Shown here: in pieces, positions 26,285 to 36,738 of the stretch | Layout: each line of letters opens with the position of its first letter | How positions within the stretch are numbered: position 1 is the stretch's first letter | Assembly: GCF_943193185.1 (NCBI RefSeq) | Contig: NZ_CALPDE010000006.1 | Span: 22,703 to 86,702 of the forward strand | Source: Lactococcus ileimucosae | Lineage (GTDB): Bacteria > Bacillota > Bacilli > Lactobacillales > Streptococcaceae | Reading direction: 5' to 3' | Length of the DNA stretch: 64,000 nt | The notes under the pieces: model-generated | What the model saw: only the letters and a program-made list of their open reading frames with translations | What the model was told of the DNA's origin: nothing | Databases searched by the model: none | Program-made: the position numbers and the translations under genes

Positions 26285-28042
26285 ATGAACAAAGCAGCTG
26301 TTTATCATCGCCCAGAGTCAGAATTTGCTTATCTTTATACGGAAGAGACAATCCATGTACGTTTAAGAGTGGCGCGTGATGACGTTAAAAGTGTCGTATT
26401 AATCTATGGTGATCCCTATATGTTTTCAGAACGCGAGGGTCAGACGGCGAAAGCTTGGGATTATCAAGAAGCAGAAATGCGATATGCTCTTTCTACAGAG
26501 GAAAGTGACTTCTATATGACAGAGGTCGGTGTACCGCATAAGCGAATGGATTATGTATTTCTAATCACAGGACATGATGGAGAAAAAATTGTTTACACAG
26601 ATTCAGGTATCTTGCCCTATGAAGATAAATTACTCACAGGGAAATATGCAGCCTTTCGTATGCCTTTCTTCCATGAAGTGGATCGTTTCAAGGCACCAGA
26701 TTGGGTAAAAAATACTGTCTGGTATCAGATTTTCCCAGAACGTTTTGCCAATGGAAATCCAGCAATTAATCCGGAAGGAGTAAAAGAGTGGGATCCAACA
26801 GAGTCACCAGAACGTCAAGATTTTTATGGTGGCGATCTTCAAGGTGTGATTGATCATCTGGATCATCTGACTGACTTGGGGATCAATGGTATCTACTTTA
26901 CCCCTGTTTTCCAAGCTCATTCCAATCATAAGTATGACACTGAAGATTATCTGAAAATTGACAAGCATTTTGGTGACTTGGACGTTTTCAAAAAATTGGT
27001 AAAAGCGGCGCATCAACGTGGGATAAAAGTCATGCTGGATGCGGTCTTTAATCATATTGGTGATACAAGTCCGCAATGGCAGGACGTTCTGAAAAATCAA
27101 AAAAATTCCAAATACGCAGAATGGTTCCATATCAATGAATGGCCGGCAAGCTATGTCGCAACGGATGACTTTGAAGTTGCGGAGTCGGCAACATATGATA
27201 CTTTTGCTTTCACACCGCATATGCCCAAGTTAAACACTGCAAATAAAGAGGTTCAAGATTACCTCTTAAACATTGCAGAATATTGGATTAAAGAGTGTGA
27301 TATTGACGCTTGGCGTTTGGATGTTGCGGACGAGGTTGATCATGCTTTCTGGAAGAAATTCCGTACAACTTGCGATGCGGCTAAGAAAGACTTTTACATC
27401 TTAGGAGAAGTTTGGCATTCTGCACAGCCTTGGCTTGTCGGAGACGAGTTTTCAGCAGTGATGAATTACGCCTATACAAACGCCATTATTGACACTTTTG
27501 TAAAAAAAGAATTGAACTTGGAGCAAATGGTGTCAACCATTAACGCTCAGCTTATGCTTTACCGCAAGCAAACCAACCAAGTGATGTTTAACATTCTGGA
27601 TTCGCACGATACGCCACGACTGTTGACACAAGCAAAAGGTAATAAAGACTTGGTCAAGCAAGTTCAAGCCTTTATGTATATGCAGCCTGGGGTCCCTTGT
27701 ATCTACTACGGTGATGAGTATGGTTTAGATGGTGGAGCTGATCCAGACTGTCGTAAGTGTATGCCTTGGGCGGAAGAACACCAAGATTTAGAGATGTTTG
27801 CTTTCTTTAAGGAATTGGTAGCGTTCCGCCGCGAATATGCGGACATATTGAGTCAGTCCGATGTGGAATGGCAAGTGATTGATGATGCGAATGGCCTTGT
27901 AAAACTCGTACGTGGCGAAATTAGTGCAGTCTTTAATACGGGTGAGCAACCTGTAGAATTTACAGGAAATGAAGTGCTTCTGGCGCATCTGACAGAGGAA
28001 AATCAAGTTCAAAAAGATGGATTTGTAATTTATAAAAAATAA
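26285..28042 (+). CDS. Neopullulanase / cyclomaltodextrinase (GH13)
   Basis: Cytoplasmic glycoside hydrolase of 585 residues cleaving imported maltodextrins or cyclodextrins. An N-terminal CBM34-like domain (about residues 1-125) precedes the GH13 barrel. Region I is DAVFNH, region II WRLDVADEV (nucleophile Asp), region III GEVWHS (acid Glu) and region IV LDSHDTPR. ATG 26285 is chosen because an ATG at 26252 would overlap the -10 box; GAGGT lies eight bases before 26285. It is the first gene of the maltose-utilisation operon. Confidence 0.93.
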   Translation: MNKAAVYHRPESEFAYLYTEETIHVRLRVARDDVKSVVLIYGDPYMFSEREGQTAKAWDYQEAEMRYALSTEESDFYMTEVGVPHKRMDYVFLITGHDGEKIVYTDSGILPYEDKLLTGKYAAFRMPFFHEVDRFKAPDWVKNTVWYQIFPERFANGNPAINPEGVKEWDPTESPERQDFYGGDLQGVIDHLDHLTDLGINGIYFTPVFQAHSNHKYDTEDYLKIDKHFGDLDVFKKLVKAAHQRGIKVMLDAVFNHIGDTSPQWQDVLKNQKNSKYAEWFHINEWPASYVATDDFEVAESATYDTFAFTPHMPKLNTANKEVQDYLLNIAEYWIKECDIDAWRLDVADEVDHAFWKKFRTTCDAAKKDFYILGEVWHSAQPWLVGDEFSAVMNYAYTNAIIDTFVKKELNLEQMVSTINAQLMLYRKQTNQVMFNILDSHDTPRLLTQAKGNKDLVKQVQAFMYMQPGVPCIYYGDEYGLDGGADPDCRKCMPWAEEHQDLEMFAFFKELVAFRREYADILSQSDVEWQVIDDANGLVKLVRGEISAVFNTGEQPVEFTGNEVLLAHLTEENQVQKDGFVIYKK

Positions 28043-28162
28043 TTAAAATAAGTTTCTTAAACAACAGGTAGCTGATGACCACTTCCTAGGCAGAAAACGC
28101 TCTTTTCTATATTACTTCCTATATTGAAAAAATTTGTCATAATAGAGAAGAGGGAGATGAAA

Positions 28163-28435
28163 ATGAGAGAGATGCTATTGATTGCTCTGACGGTTTGGAA
28201 TATTATCGTATTTGTTGTCTACGCTATAGATAAACGTCGAGCACAGAGACATGCCTGGCGAGTCCCTGAAAAGTCCTTGGTCATGCAAGCTATTTTCGGT
28301 GGTGGTTTCGGTGCATTTCTAGCTGGAAAAATTTGCCATCATAAAACGCGGAAATGGTATTTTTGGCTGGCTTGGTTAGTCGGGCTATTGATTGATGTAG
28401 GTTTGCTTGTTTTAATTCTAAGCTATACAGTTTAA
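28163..28435 (+). CDS. DUF1294 small membrane protein
   Basis: A 90-residue membrane protein with the DUF1294 signature: YAIDKRRAQRHAWRVPEKSL, then GGGFGAFLAGKICHHKTRKWYF. Helices are at about residues 3-20, 45-60 and 67-88. Function unknown. ATG 28163 has AGAGGGAGA seven bases upstream; an in-frame TTG at 28124 is less likely. It lies between neopullulanase and the alpha-glucosidase on the same strand with no sign of a metabolic link. Confidence 0.85.
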   Translation: MREMLLIALTVWNIIVFVVYAIDKRRAQRHAWRVPEKSLVMQAIFGGGFGAFLAGKICHHKTRKWYFWLAWLVGLLIDVGLLVLILSYTV

Positions 28436-28444
28436 GGTTAAAAA

Positions 28445-30052
28445 ATGAAAAAAGAAAATTTCTCACATATGGTAGGATACCAAATTTATCCCAAGTCTTT
28501 TAAAGACAGTAATGGTGATGGCATTGGTGACTTGCAAGGAATCATTCAAAAATTGCCCTATTTGAAAGATTTGGGAGTAGATTTTATTTGGATAAATCCA
28601 ATCTATAAAAGTCCACAAGTTGATGGTGGTTATGATATATCAGACTTTTACAGTATTGATGAACGTTTTGGAAGTTTGGAAGACCTGAAAGAACTTTTAG
28701 AAAAGGCACATGCGAGTGGCTTAAAAGTTATCATGGATCTGGTTGTTAACCATACTTCAGACCAACATCCTTGGTTTATTGAAGCTAAAAAATCAAAAGA
28801 TAATCCCTATCGGGCTTATTATCACTGGGCAGACGCTAAACCAGATGAAATGCCTAATAACTGGCAGTCTTTTTTTGGCGGTTCAACTTGGGCCTACGAT
28901 GAAAAGACAGAGCAAGCGTATTTTCATGTCTTTGCGAAAGAACAGCCAGATTTGAACTGGAAAAAACCACACGTGCGTCAAGAAATCTATAAGATGATTA
29001 GATGGTGGTTGGAGTTCGGTGTGGATGGTTTCCGTTTGGATGCCATTTCCCATATTCAAAAGGAAGATTGGGATTTTAAAATCAAGTCATTAAAGGGAAA
29101 TGACCCCTGGCAACCTTTTATGAATGTGTCAGGAATTGAGCAGTATATGTCTGACTTAAAAGAGATATTTGACCAATATGATGCATTAACGGTAGGTGAA
29201 GCATCGGGTGTAACTTCAACAGAGGCTCCAGATTGGACGGATGCAAGTTCTGGTTATCTTAATATGATTTTTGAGTTGGAGCATAATGTTCGTCAAGAAG
29301 GAAACCCTGGACATACTTGGATATATGCTTACAAGAAGATAATCATGCGTTGGCAGAAAGATATGCTGGCTCGGGGATGGAATGCGCTCTACCTTGAAAA
29401 TCATGATCAGCCCCGAGCAATCAGTTGTTTCGGTGATGGCAGTATTGCCTCTGCCAAGTGTCTTGCAGTATCGTATATGCTTTTAAGAGGAACGCCATTC
29501 ATTTATCAAGGACAAGAGATAGGGATGAGTAATTTTCCCTTTACGGATATAGCGCAAACGGATGCCACTGAGATTAGGCATGCTTATGAAGTGCTTTTAG
29601 CTCAGGGTCTCACTGAAAAGGAAGCCCTAGACAAGGTCATGGCGAACAGCAGAGACCACTCACGTACACCAATGCAATGGGATGATAGTCCTAATGCGGG
29701 CTTTACAAGCGGGAAACCCTGGATGCCGATTCATCCAGACTATAAGGAAATCAATGTGAAAAATGCACAAGAGCTCTTGAATCTTTATAAAGATTTAATA
29801 CGTCTGCGGCATGAGGAAGAAGACATCGCGCAAGGCAGCATTCGTTTTCTCTTTGAGCGCCATCTGACCGCTTTTGTATATCAACGGGAGGCATTTTTGA
29901 TTATTACTAATCTGGGGAAAACAAAGGCACATTTGGATTTTTCAGAGCTTGAGACAAAGGATTATCAACACATTCTCGGGAGCCGTGAAAGAAATCTTGA
30001 AGAAAAAATGAGTCTTTTGCCTTGGGAATACCATGTGTTTAAGAAAAATTAA
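28445..30052 (+). CDS. GH13 oligo-alpha-glucosidase
   Basis: Cytoplasmic exo-glucosidase of 535 residues, from the GH13_31 group (oligo-1,6-glucosidase, dextran glucosidase, alpha-glucosidase). [47 protein letters not shown] (nucleophile Asp), TVGEASGV (acid Glu) and ENHDQPR are intact. The residue after the nucleophile is Ala; in this group Val there goes with alpha-1,6 preference, so alpha-1,4 activity is possible. It starts 9 bp after the DUF1294 gene and precedes maltose phosphorylase. Confidence 0.92.
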   Translation: MKKENFSHMVGYQIYPKSFKDSNGDGIGDLQGIIQKLPYLKDLGVDFIWINPIYKSPQVDGGYDISDFYSIDERFGSLEDLKELLEKAHASGLKVIMDLVVNHTSDQHPWFIEAKKSKDNPYRAYYHWADAKPDEMPNNWQSFFGGSTWAYDEKTEQAYFHVFAKEQPDLNWKKPHVRQEIYKMIRWWLEFGVDGFRLDAISHIQKEDWDFKIKSLKGNDPWQPFMNVSGIEQYMSDLKEIFDQYDALTVGEASGVTSTEAPDWTDASSGYLNMIFELEHNVRQEGNPGHTWIYAYKKIIMRWQKDMLARGWNALYLENHDQPRAISCFGDGSIASAKCLAVSYMLLRGTPFIYQGQEIGMSNFPFTDIAQTDATEIRHAYEVLLAQGLTEKEALDKVMANSRDHSRTPMQWDDSPNAGFTSGKPWMPIHPDYKEINVKNAQELLNLYKDLIRLRHEEEDIAQGSIRFLFERHLTAFVYQREAFLIITNLGKTKAHLDFSELETKDYQHILGSRERNLEEKMSLLPWEYHVFKKN

Positions 30053-30075
30053 GAGTAAGAAAGGGAGAAGAAAAT

Positions 30076-32340
30076 ATGAAAAAAATCAATAGAATCATGG
30101 AAGTTGACCCTTGGTTAATCCAGTCAAATACATTGGAAAAAGAGGAACGCCGTTTACAGGAGTCCCTGACTTCGCTGGGGAATGGTTATATGGGGATGCG
30201 TGGAAACTTTTCTGAAAAATATTCAGGCGATCACCATCAAGGTACCTATATCGCAGGAGTTTGGTTTCCTGATAAAACGCGTGTTGGCTGGTGGAAAAAT
30301 GGCTATCCTGAATATTTTGGCAAGGCCATTAATGCGATGAATTTCTCTGGTGTTTCTGTCTTTATTGATGGAGAAGAAGTAGACCTGTATGCGGATACTA
30401 TCGAAAACTTTCATATTGCTCTAGATATGCAAAAAGGGACACTCTCTTACCATTATGAAAAAGCAGGTGTGGCTGTGTCAGTTGAGCGTTTCTTGTCTAT
30501 TGTTCACCCTGAGTTAGCCGTCTTTTCTTTCCGCTTCAAGAGCTTGGACGGCAAGGCGCACGTGATTCGGACAGAGTCTTTTATTGATGCAGATGTGCAC
30601 AATGAAGATTCAAATTATGAAGAAAAATTCTGGGCTGTTTTAGATAAAGGGGAAAGCCACACAGGTTCCTATATTGCCAGTCAAACGGTGGCTAATCCTT
30701 TTGGTGTGGAACAATTTACGGTACTCGCAGGCCAAAGCTTCAAAGGTGATTTTCAAGCCAAAGGGCAGGAGCTAGAAGATGAAAAAGTCCTTGATTTTCA
30801 TGAAGCTGTTTTAGAGCAGGAGGAACTGCATTTTGAAAAGCGTGTCCTTGTTCTGACCAGCCGTGATTATGCAGATTTAACAGAGATGGAAGCTGCCTTG
30901 CTTGAGTTAGAACAAGTTATAAATGAAAAGGATTATGCGCAACTTTTACAGGAACACGTGCAAGCCTGGGCTGAACGTTGGGCACTTGCTGATGTTGAAA
31001 TCAAAGGTTCGGATCTCGCGCAGCAAGGTATCCGTTTTAACCTTTTCCAGCTTTTTGCTACTTATTACGGGGAAGACGAACGTCTAAACATTGGCCCTAA
31101 AGGCTTTACAGGAGAAAAATATGGCGGCGCAACCTATTGGGATACAGAGGCTTACGCTGTACCACTCTACCTCGCTCTAGCAGATCAGAAGGTTACAGAA
31201 AACCTCTTGCGTTATCGTCATAAACAACTGCCTCAGGCACAGCACAATGCGAGACAGCAAGATTTGGCTGGGGCCCTCTATCCGATGGTAACCTTTACAG
31301 GGATAGAATGTCATAACGAATGGGAAATAACCTTTGAGGAAATTCATCGTAATGGCGCAATTGCTTATGCTATCTATAACTATACCAACTATACAGGGGA
31401 CGAAAGCTATCTGGCTCATGAAGGTTTAGAAGTTCTTGTGGAGATTGCTCGCTTTTGGGCAGACCGTGTCCACTATTCAGAGCGTAAAAAAGCTTACATG
31501 ATTCATGGTGTTACTGGTCCAAATGAATATGAAAACAACATTAACAATAATTGGTACACCAATACATTGGCCAGCTGGGTTTTGGCTTATACATTAGAAA
31601 GCTTGGAAAAGTATCCTCGTCCAGATTTAGCGGTGTCAGCAGATGAGTTGGCAAAATGGAAAGACATCATTGCGCACATGTACTATCCAGAAGATGAGGA
31701 GCTAGGGATTTTTGTCCAACATGATGGCTTCCTGGATAAGGACTTGACACCAGTGGCTGAGCTGGAACCTGAACATTTGCCTTTGAATCAAAACTGGTCT
31801 TGGGATAGAATTTTGCGTTCCCCTTATATCAAGCAGGCTGACGTGTTGCAAGGAATTTATTTCTTTGGTGATCGCTATAGCTTAGAAGAAAAACGCCGTA
31901 ATTTTGATTTTTACGAGCCCCTAACAGTCCATGAAAGCTCACTTTCGCCTTCGATTCATGCCGTTTTGGCTGCGGAGCTTGGCATGGAGGATAAGGCGGT
32001 AGAAATGTATGAGCGTACAGCACGCTTAGACTTGGACAACTATAACAATGACACAGAGGACGGTTTACACATTACTTCAATGACCGGCTCTTGGCTGGCT
32101 ATTGTCCAAGGTTTTGCTCAAATGAAAACTTGGAATGGTCAATTGAGCTTTGCGCCTTTCCTTCCGAAAGCTTGGGAATCTTACAGCTTCCACATCAATT
32201 ATCGGGGACGTTTGCTCAAAGTTAGCGTAGGTGAAAAGTTAGTGCTTGAGTTGCTTAAGGGTGATGCGATAGAGCTTGAAGTTTACGGAGAAAAAGTACA
32301 TCTGAAAGATACATATGAAACAGAGGTGAAACATGTTTAA
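30076..32340 (+). CDS. mapA: Maltose phosphorylase (GH65)
   Basis: Enzyme of 754 residues converting maltose and phosphate to glucose and beta-glucose-1-phosphate. The N-terminus ([28 protein letters not shown]) and [22 protein letters not shown] are highly characteristic of maltose phosphorylases. The catalytic acid lies in [11 protein letters not shown], and [14 protein letters not shown] and [14 protein letters not shown] complete the GH65 set. pgmB follows with an eight-base overlap, which is the expected partner for its beta-glucose-1-phosphate product. Trehalose-type phosphorylases are related, but the maltose context favours maltose. Confidence 0.94.
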   Translation: MKKINRIMEVDPWLIQSNTLEKEERRLQESLTSLGNGYMGMRGNFSEKYSGDHHQGTYIAGVWFPDKTRVGWWKNGYPEYFGKAINAMNFSGVSVFIDGEEVDLYADTIENFHIALDMQKGTLSYHYEKAGVAVSVERFLSIVHPELAVFSFRFKSLDGKAHVIRTESFIDADVHNEDSNYEEKFWAVLDKGESHTGSYIASQTVANPFGVEQFTVLAGQSFKGDFQAKGQELEDEKVLDFHEAVLEQEELHFEKRVLVLTSRDYADLTEMEAALLELEQVINEKDYAQLLQEHVQAWAERWALADVEIKGSDLAQQGIRFNLFQLFATYYGEDERLNIGPKGFTGEKYGGATYWDTEAYAVPLYLALADQKVTENLLRYRHKQLPQAQHNARQQDLAGALYPMVTFTGIECHNEWEITFEEIHRNGAIAYAIYNYTNYTGDESYLAHEGLEVLVEIARFWADRVHYSERKKAYMIHGVTGPNEYENNINNNWYTNTLASWVLAYTLESLEKYPRPDLAVSADELAKWKDIIAHMYYPEDEELGIFVQHDGFLDKDLTPVAELEPEHLPLNQNWSWDRILRSPYIKQADVLQGIYFFGDRYSLEEKRRNFDFYEPLTVHESSLSPSIHAVLAAELGMEDKAVEMYERTARLDLDNYNNDTEDGLHITSMTGSWLAIVQGFAQMKTWNGQLSFAPFLPKAWESYSFHINYRGRLLKVSVGEKLVLELLKGDAIELEVYGEKVHLKDTYETEVKHV

Positions 32341-32998
32341 AGCTGTATTATTTGACTTAGATGGTGTCATTACAGATACTGCCGAGTACCATTTTCAGGC
32401 TTGGAAAGCTCTGGCTGAAGAGCTGGGGATTTCAGGAGTCGACAGGACTTTCAATGAGCAGTTGAAAGGTGTATCTCGAGAAGATTCGCTCAGAAAAATA
32501 CTGGAGCTTGGGGGTAAAATGGATGACTATGACCCCGAAGCCTTTGCTCAGCTCGCAAAACGAAAAAATGATAACTATGTGCGGATGATTCAAGAAGTTG
32601 GACCAGACGATGTTTATCCTGGGATTCTTGACTTATTAGAAAGCTTACGTGCGGCGGGCATCAAGATTGCTTTGGCTTCCGCTTCAAAAAACGGTCCCTT
32701 TCTTCTCGAAGCCATGGGTTTAAGTGGGTATTTTGATGCGATTGCTGATCCAGCAAAAGTTGCTTTTTCTAAGCCAGCACCAGATATCTTCTTGGCTGCC
32801 GCTGCTGGAGTAGATGTGCCTATCCATTCTTGTATTGGGATTGAGGATGCCCAGGCTGGTATTGCGGCCATAAAGGCTGCTGGTGCTGTACCTGTCGGTG
32901 TAGGTTCTACCGAGGAATTAGGTACAGATATCGCCCTCGTTCCCGATACAAGCGCTCTGTCTCTTGAATTATTGACAAAAGTTTGGGAGAATAAGTAG
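32333..32998 (+). CDS. pgmB: Beta-phosphoglucomutase
   Basis: HAD-superfamily enzyme of 221 residues converting beta-glucose-1-phosphate to glucose-6-phosphate. The nucleophile and acid aspartates are in [15 protein letters not shown] (Asp8 and Asp10), and the [15 protein letters not shown] and GIEDAQAG motifs match the L. lactis enzyme. It overlaps the end of mapA by eight bases, linking the two steps of maltose breakdown. Confidence 0.96.
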   Translation: MFKAVLFDLDGVITDTAEYHFQAWKALAEELGISGVDRTFNEQLKGVSREDSLRKILELGGKMDDYDPEAFAQLAKRKNDNYVRMIQEVGPDDVYPGILDLLESLRAAGIKIALASASKNGPFLLEAMGLSGYFDAIADPAKVAFSKPAPDIFLAAAAGVDVPIHSCIGIEDAQAGIAAIKAAGAVPVGVGSTEELGTDIALVPDTSALSLELLTKVWENK

Positions 32999-33024
32999 AA
33001 GAGAGTAGAGTCAGGAGATAAAAG

Positions 33025-33999
33025 ATGGCCGTTACCATAAAAGACGTCGCAAAAAAAGCTGGGGTCAATGCTTCAACTGTTAGTCGCGTGCTCAAAGACA
33101 GTCCGGAAATCAGTGAAAAGACCAAAGTGAAAGTAAGAAAAGCAATGCAAGAACTAGGCTACACGCGTAATGTAGCGGCTCAGATTTTAGCTTCAGGAAA
33201 ATCAAATACTATTGGTGTTGTCTTTCCACCTGTTGAAGACAAGTCTAATCAGCCTTTCTATATGAAGGTTTTAACTTCCATAAATGAAACAGCACGCAAA
33301 TACGATGTCTCTATTGCCGTTGTCACAGGATACAAAGAAAGCGAGCTCAAACAGCAGGTTGCCTTAATGTATTCTGAAAAGCGCGTAGATGGTTTTATCG
33401 TACTTTACGCTGGACAAACGGACAGCGTGCGAGATTATCTCTTGGATAAGAAAATTCCTTTCGTACTCCTCGGTACGCCAACTGAGAAACAAAATGAAAT
33501 TACCCATGTGGATAATGATAATGTCTTAATGGGACACGAAGCAGCACGATACTTGATAGACTTAGGACATGATGAGATTTCTTTTGTAACAGATACTAAA
33601 GACGGTGAAGTTTTTAAAGAACGATATCAAGGCTATCAAGATGAGATGTTAAAGAGAAAAAGGCAGCCCAAATTGCTTGTTTTTGACGAAGACATGTCCC
33701 TACAAACAGAAACAGGCTTAGTGGTTATGGATGAGGTCGTAGCGCTCAAGGTTATCGCACGTTTAGCGGAGCAGGGGCTCAAAGTACCCGAAGATGTCAG
33801 TGTAATCACCTATAATAATTCCGCCTTTTCAACCATCGTTCATCCCTATCTGACAACTTTTGATATTAATATTGTTCGACTTGGTGCTGCGACTGTCGAG
33901 AAGTTCCTAGCTTTAACTCAGAATGAGAGAGGATTTCACGATAAAACTATTATTCCATTTGAGCTTATCTTGCGAGAAAGCACAGATCGAAAAAAATAA
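33025..33999 (+). CDS. malR: LacI-family maltose operon regulator
   Basis: Transcription factor of 324 residues. The N-terminal helix-turn-helix reads TIKDVAKKAGVNASTVSRVLKD, followed by the hinge helix ARNVAAQILASG-like segment (NVAAQILASGK) and a periplasmic-binding-protein fold for the inducer. Position at the end of the operon and LacI-type operators in the malE and neopullulanase promoters support MalR. Ribosome site AGGAGATAAAAG. A terminator follows at 34010. Confidence 0.92.
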   Translation: MAVTIKDVAKKAGVNASTVSRVLKDSPEISEKTKVKVRKAMQELGYTRNVAAQILASGKSNTIGVVFPPVEDKSNQPFYMKVLTSINETARKYDVSIAVVTGYKESELKQQVALMYSEKRVDGFIVLYAGQTDSVRDYLLDKKIPFVLLGTPTEKQNEITHVDNDNVLMGHEAARYLIDLGHDEISFVTDTKDGEVFKERYQGYQDEMLKRKRQPKLLVFDEDMSLQTETGLVVMDEVVALKVIARLAEQGLKVPEDVSVITYNNSAFSTIVHPYLTTFDINIVRLGAATVEKFLALTQNERGFHDKTIIPFELILRESTDRKK

Positions 34000-34009
34000 G
34001 GTGAACGAT

Positions 34010-34058
34010 AAAATACTCAAAGCGAGTGCCAACAGCCGTTTCGTTTTGAGTATTTTTT
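34010..34058 (+). terminator. Terminator after malR
   Basis: AAATACTCAAA (34011-34021) pairs with the TTTTGAGTATTT segment near 34044-34055, followed by T-rich sequence. Confidence 0.82.
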
Positions 34059-34600
34059 CTGACTCCAAGGCTTCTATTACTTCCTTTATCTTTTTCTACT
34101 TATCGGAGGAAATTAGTAGAGAAAACCAGAAGAGGAGTCTAACCCTTGTGCACACAAGTCGGACTTTTGTATTTTAGCGATTTTAAACGACAGACGATTG
34201 ATGATTGCTTAAGAGACGTGCGATGTTAAATTGCTGTCGTGTGCACGACCACTCCAACCGAGGCATAAAAAATAAGGCTGTTCTTGTCAAAATGGATAGG
34301 GAAGCCCCTCCTGACATATTTACTTTTTGATTTCACAGCGGTTTGAGCAGGTAGGAAATGGCGTTCATTTTTGCGATAAGCCCTAAGAGTGTTCGTCCCG
34401 CTCTTATTTATTCACCAGAAAAACAAGGAGAAAATAGCTCAATCTCTCTCTTTTTCAACTTGCTCAACAATAAAAGGCGCTAACCTGGATACTTTTAGCT
34501 TTAAATAAGAAAAAAAGGTCATAATAGTGTAAAATAAAGGGAAGGGACGGGACAACGTTGAGCAAATGATTCTCCCGTTAATATAAGAAAGATGGATACG
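34059..34600. other. Intergenic region malR-ciaR, no gene found
   Basis: About 540 bp without a credible ORF. It contains an inverted repeat GTCGTG-TG-CACGAC near 34230 and an eight-base-pair hairpin (34384-34391 with 34399-34406) followed by TTTATT that could end a small transcript. A TGTAAAAT element at 34528-34535 could be the ciaR promoter. I found no TTTAAG-N5-TTTAAG CiaR box. Confidence 0.4.
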
Positions 34601-35269
34601 ATGATTAAAATATTATTAGTTGAAGATGACCTCTCTTTGTCAAAATCAGTTTATGATTTTTTAAAATCTTTTGCTGAGGTAAAGCAAGTATTTGACGGTG
34701 AAGAGGGACTTTATGAGGCAGAAATGGGCATCTATGATTTGATTCTTTTAGATTTGATGTTGCCTGAAAAGGATGGTTTTGAAGTCCTCAAAGAACTCCG
34801 AGATCAAAAAATTGATACACCGGTGTTGATTATGACAGCAAAAGAGTCATTGGATGATAAGATGCACGGTTTCGATATTGGGGCAGATGACTATCTGACC
34901 AAGCCTTTCTATCTTGATGAGTTGAAGGCACGTATTCAGGCGCTTTTGAAACGTACAGGAAAACTTGAAGATGCTAACGGTCTTTCCTATGGCAATGTGC
35001 GTTTAAATCTGACGAACAAGTCGACTTTTGTTGATGATAGACCTGTGGAGTTGATAGGCAAGGAGTTTGATCTTGTCGTTTATCTGATGCAGAACCAAAA
35101 CGTTATTTTACCCAAGGAGCAAATTTTTGACCGTATTTGGGGATTTGACAGTGATACGACAGTGACTGTAGTTGAAGTATATATGAGTAAAATCCGTAAA
35201 AAACTAAAAGATACTGACTTTGCCCAAAATCTAGCTACCTTACGCAATGTCGGCTATATTTTACGGTAA
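34601..35269 (+). CDS. ciaR: Response regulator CiaR
   Basis: OmpR-type regulator of 222 residues. The receiver domain has the acidic pair EDD, the phosphoacceptor Asp in [15 protein letters not shown] (about residue 50) and the [25 protein letters not shown] block. The C-terminal winged helix contains [20 protein letters not shown]. The sequence closely parallels streptococcal CiaR, as I recall it. ATG 34601 is preferred over ATG 34592, which directly abuts the likely AAGAAAG ribosome site. It is followed after 5 bp by ciaH. Confidence 0.92.
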   Translation: MIKILLVEDDLSLSKSVYDFLKSFAEVKQVFDGEEGLYEAEMGIYDLILLDLMLPEKDGFEVLKELRDQKIDTPVLIMTAKESLDDKMHGFDIGADDYLTKPFYLDELKARIQALLKRTGKLEDANGLSYGNVRLNLTNKSTFVDDRPVELIGKEFDLVVYLMQNQNVILPKEQIFDRIWGFDSDTTVTVVEVYMSKIRKKLKDTDFAQNLATLRNVGYILR

Positions 35270-35274
35270 TCCTT

Positions 35275-36675
35275 ATGAAAAAGATAATAGAAAAAATAAA
35301 ATTGATGCCAATTGTGAAAAATGATGGGAAAAATTTCCTTCATTTTTTTCTAGATTTCACCATTATTTTCTTTGCATTGACAGTCATTATCCTCCAAGTC
35401 TTGACCAGTGGAGTATATAAGTCAACAGATCAAAATTTACGTGATTTGGCTGCTAATCCAGATATTCTTAGAGCGCTAGCGCTTAATCAAGCGGGAATAA
35501 GTCAGGGGACTTTTGAAATTAATCAAGGCAGCTACAGTCCTACAAACAGTATCGTGATGTATGATGCTGAGGGAAATATATTAGGACCTGCAGGGGCAGT
35601 AGATGTAAGCAAGACAACAGGGAAAAGTCAGCAGCAGATTATCACAGTTGACGTGGTTCGCTATCAACTTGAAAAAGTAGCAAAGTTAGATAAGGATGCT
35701 GTTGGACAGATCAAGTCTATCTCGATTAGAAATCCTTATGGGGCAGATTGGCACTATCGTTATATCACGCTGGCCTTACCACAATCAACTGTATCAGAAG
35801 AGAACAGCGTGGCTTATATCCAAGTCTTTAGTAACGTGGATCAGCTTCAAGATAGCTTGAGCCGGAGTAATTTTATCATCATTACCACGATGGTTATGTT
35901 CTGGTTTATCTCTGTTATTATTAGCTTGTACTTGGCAAACTGGACCTTACGTCCCGTGATGGTGGCCTATGAAAAGCAGAAAGCTTTTGTGGAAAATGCC
36001 AGCCATGAGTTGAGAACGCCTCTTGCAATTTTACAAAACCGACTGGAGCTCCTTTTCCAGAATCCCAATGCGACAATCATCGAGGAATCAGAGAACATTT
36101 CGGAGAGCCTATCTGAAGTCCGAAACATGCGCTTGTTAACAAGTAACCTTCTTAACATGGCACGTCAAGATAATAACATCAAAATAAATCCAGAGGCCAC
36201 TGACAAAGAATTTTTTGAAGCAATTTTTAGTAACTATCAGCTCTTGGCAGAAGGTTCTGATAAATCTCTAAAAACCTCTTTAAAATTTGAAGGAAGTCTG
36301 AGTTTAGATCAAAGTCTTGTCAAGCAGCTTTTGACTATTCTCTTTGATAATGCCATGAAATATACGGGCGAGGATGGTGAAATTCAAGTAGATGTCCAAA
36401 AAAATGGTTCGACCCTTATACTGAGTGTGGCGGATAATGGTGAAGGAATCAGTGCTGGGGATAAGAAGAAGATATTTGATCGTTTTTACCGTGTAGATAA
36501 GGCGAGAACACGTCAAAAAGGTGGATTAGGACTTGGTCTTTCTTTAGCACAGCAAATCGCTGAAGCACATAATGGACGAATAGCTGTTGAGGACAACCAT
36601 CCGAGGGGAACAAAGTTTGTTGTTCGTTTACGTACAAGCCCGTCTCTAAAATCAGCAAAAGTGAGCAAAAAGTAA
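35275..36675 (+). CDS. ciaH: Sensor histidine kinase CiaH
   Basis: Membrane sensor kinase of 466 residues. Two transmembrane helices (about residues 22-46 and 198-222) flank an extracellular domain of 150 residues. The phosphorylated histidine is in ENASHELRTPLAIL. The ATPase domain has DNAMKYTGEDG (N box), VADNGEGIS (G1), FDRFYR (F box) and GGLGLGLSLA (G2). It pairs with CiaR. In streptococci this system senses envelope stress and affects competence and beta-lactam tolerance; here that is by homology. Confidence 0.92.
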   Translation: MKKIIEKIKLMPIVKNDGKNFLHFFLDFTIIFFALTVIILQVLTSGVYKSTDQNLRDLAANPDILRALALNQAGISQGTFEINQGSYSPTNSIVMYDAEGNILGPAGAVDVSKTTGKSQQQIITVDVVRYQLEKVAKLDKDAVGQIKSISIRNPYGADWHYRYITLALPQSTVSEENSVAYIQVFSNVDQLQDSLSRSNFIIITTMVMFWFISVIISLYLANWTLRPVMVAYEKQKAFVENASHELRTPLAILQNRLELLFQNPNATIIEESENISESLSEVRNMRLLTSNLLNMARQDNNIKINPEATDKEFFEAIFSNYQLLAEGSDKSLKTSLKFEGSLSLDQSLVKQLLTILFDNAMKYTGEDGEIQVDVQKNGSTLILSVADNGEGISAGDKKKIFDRFYRVDKARTRQKGGLGLGLSLAQQIAEAHNGRIAVEDNHPRGTKFVVRLRTSPSLKSAKVSKK

Positions 36676-36738
36676 TAGAATAGAGTGAGAACTTATCCAC
36701 TATGGAAAAGTAGAAAAAGAAGTAAGAAAGAAACAATA

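Noticed and set aside
34059..34600. CiaR autoregulatory box
   Set aside because: No TTTAAG-N5-TTTAAG direct repeat was found near the ciaR start; only scattered TTTAAA-like sequence.
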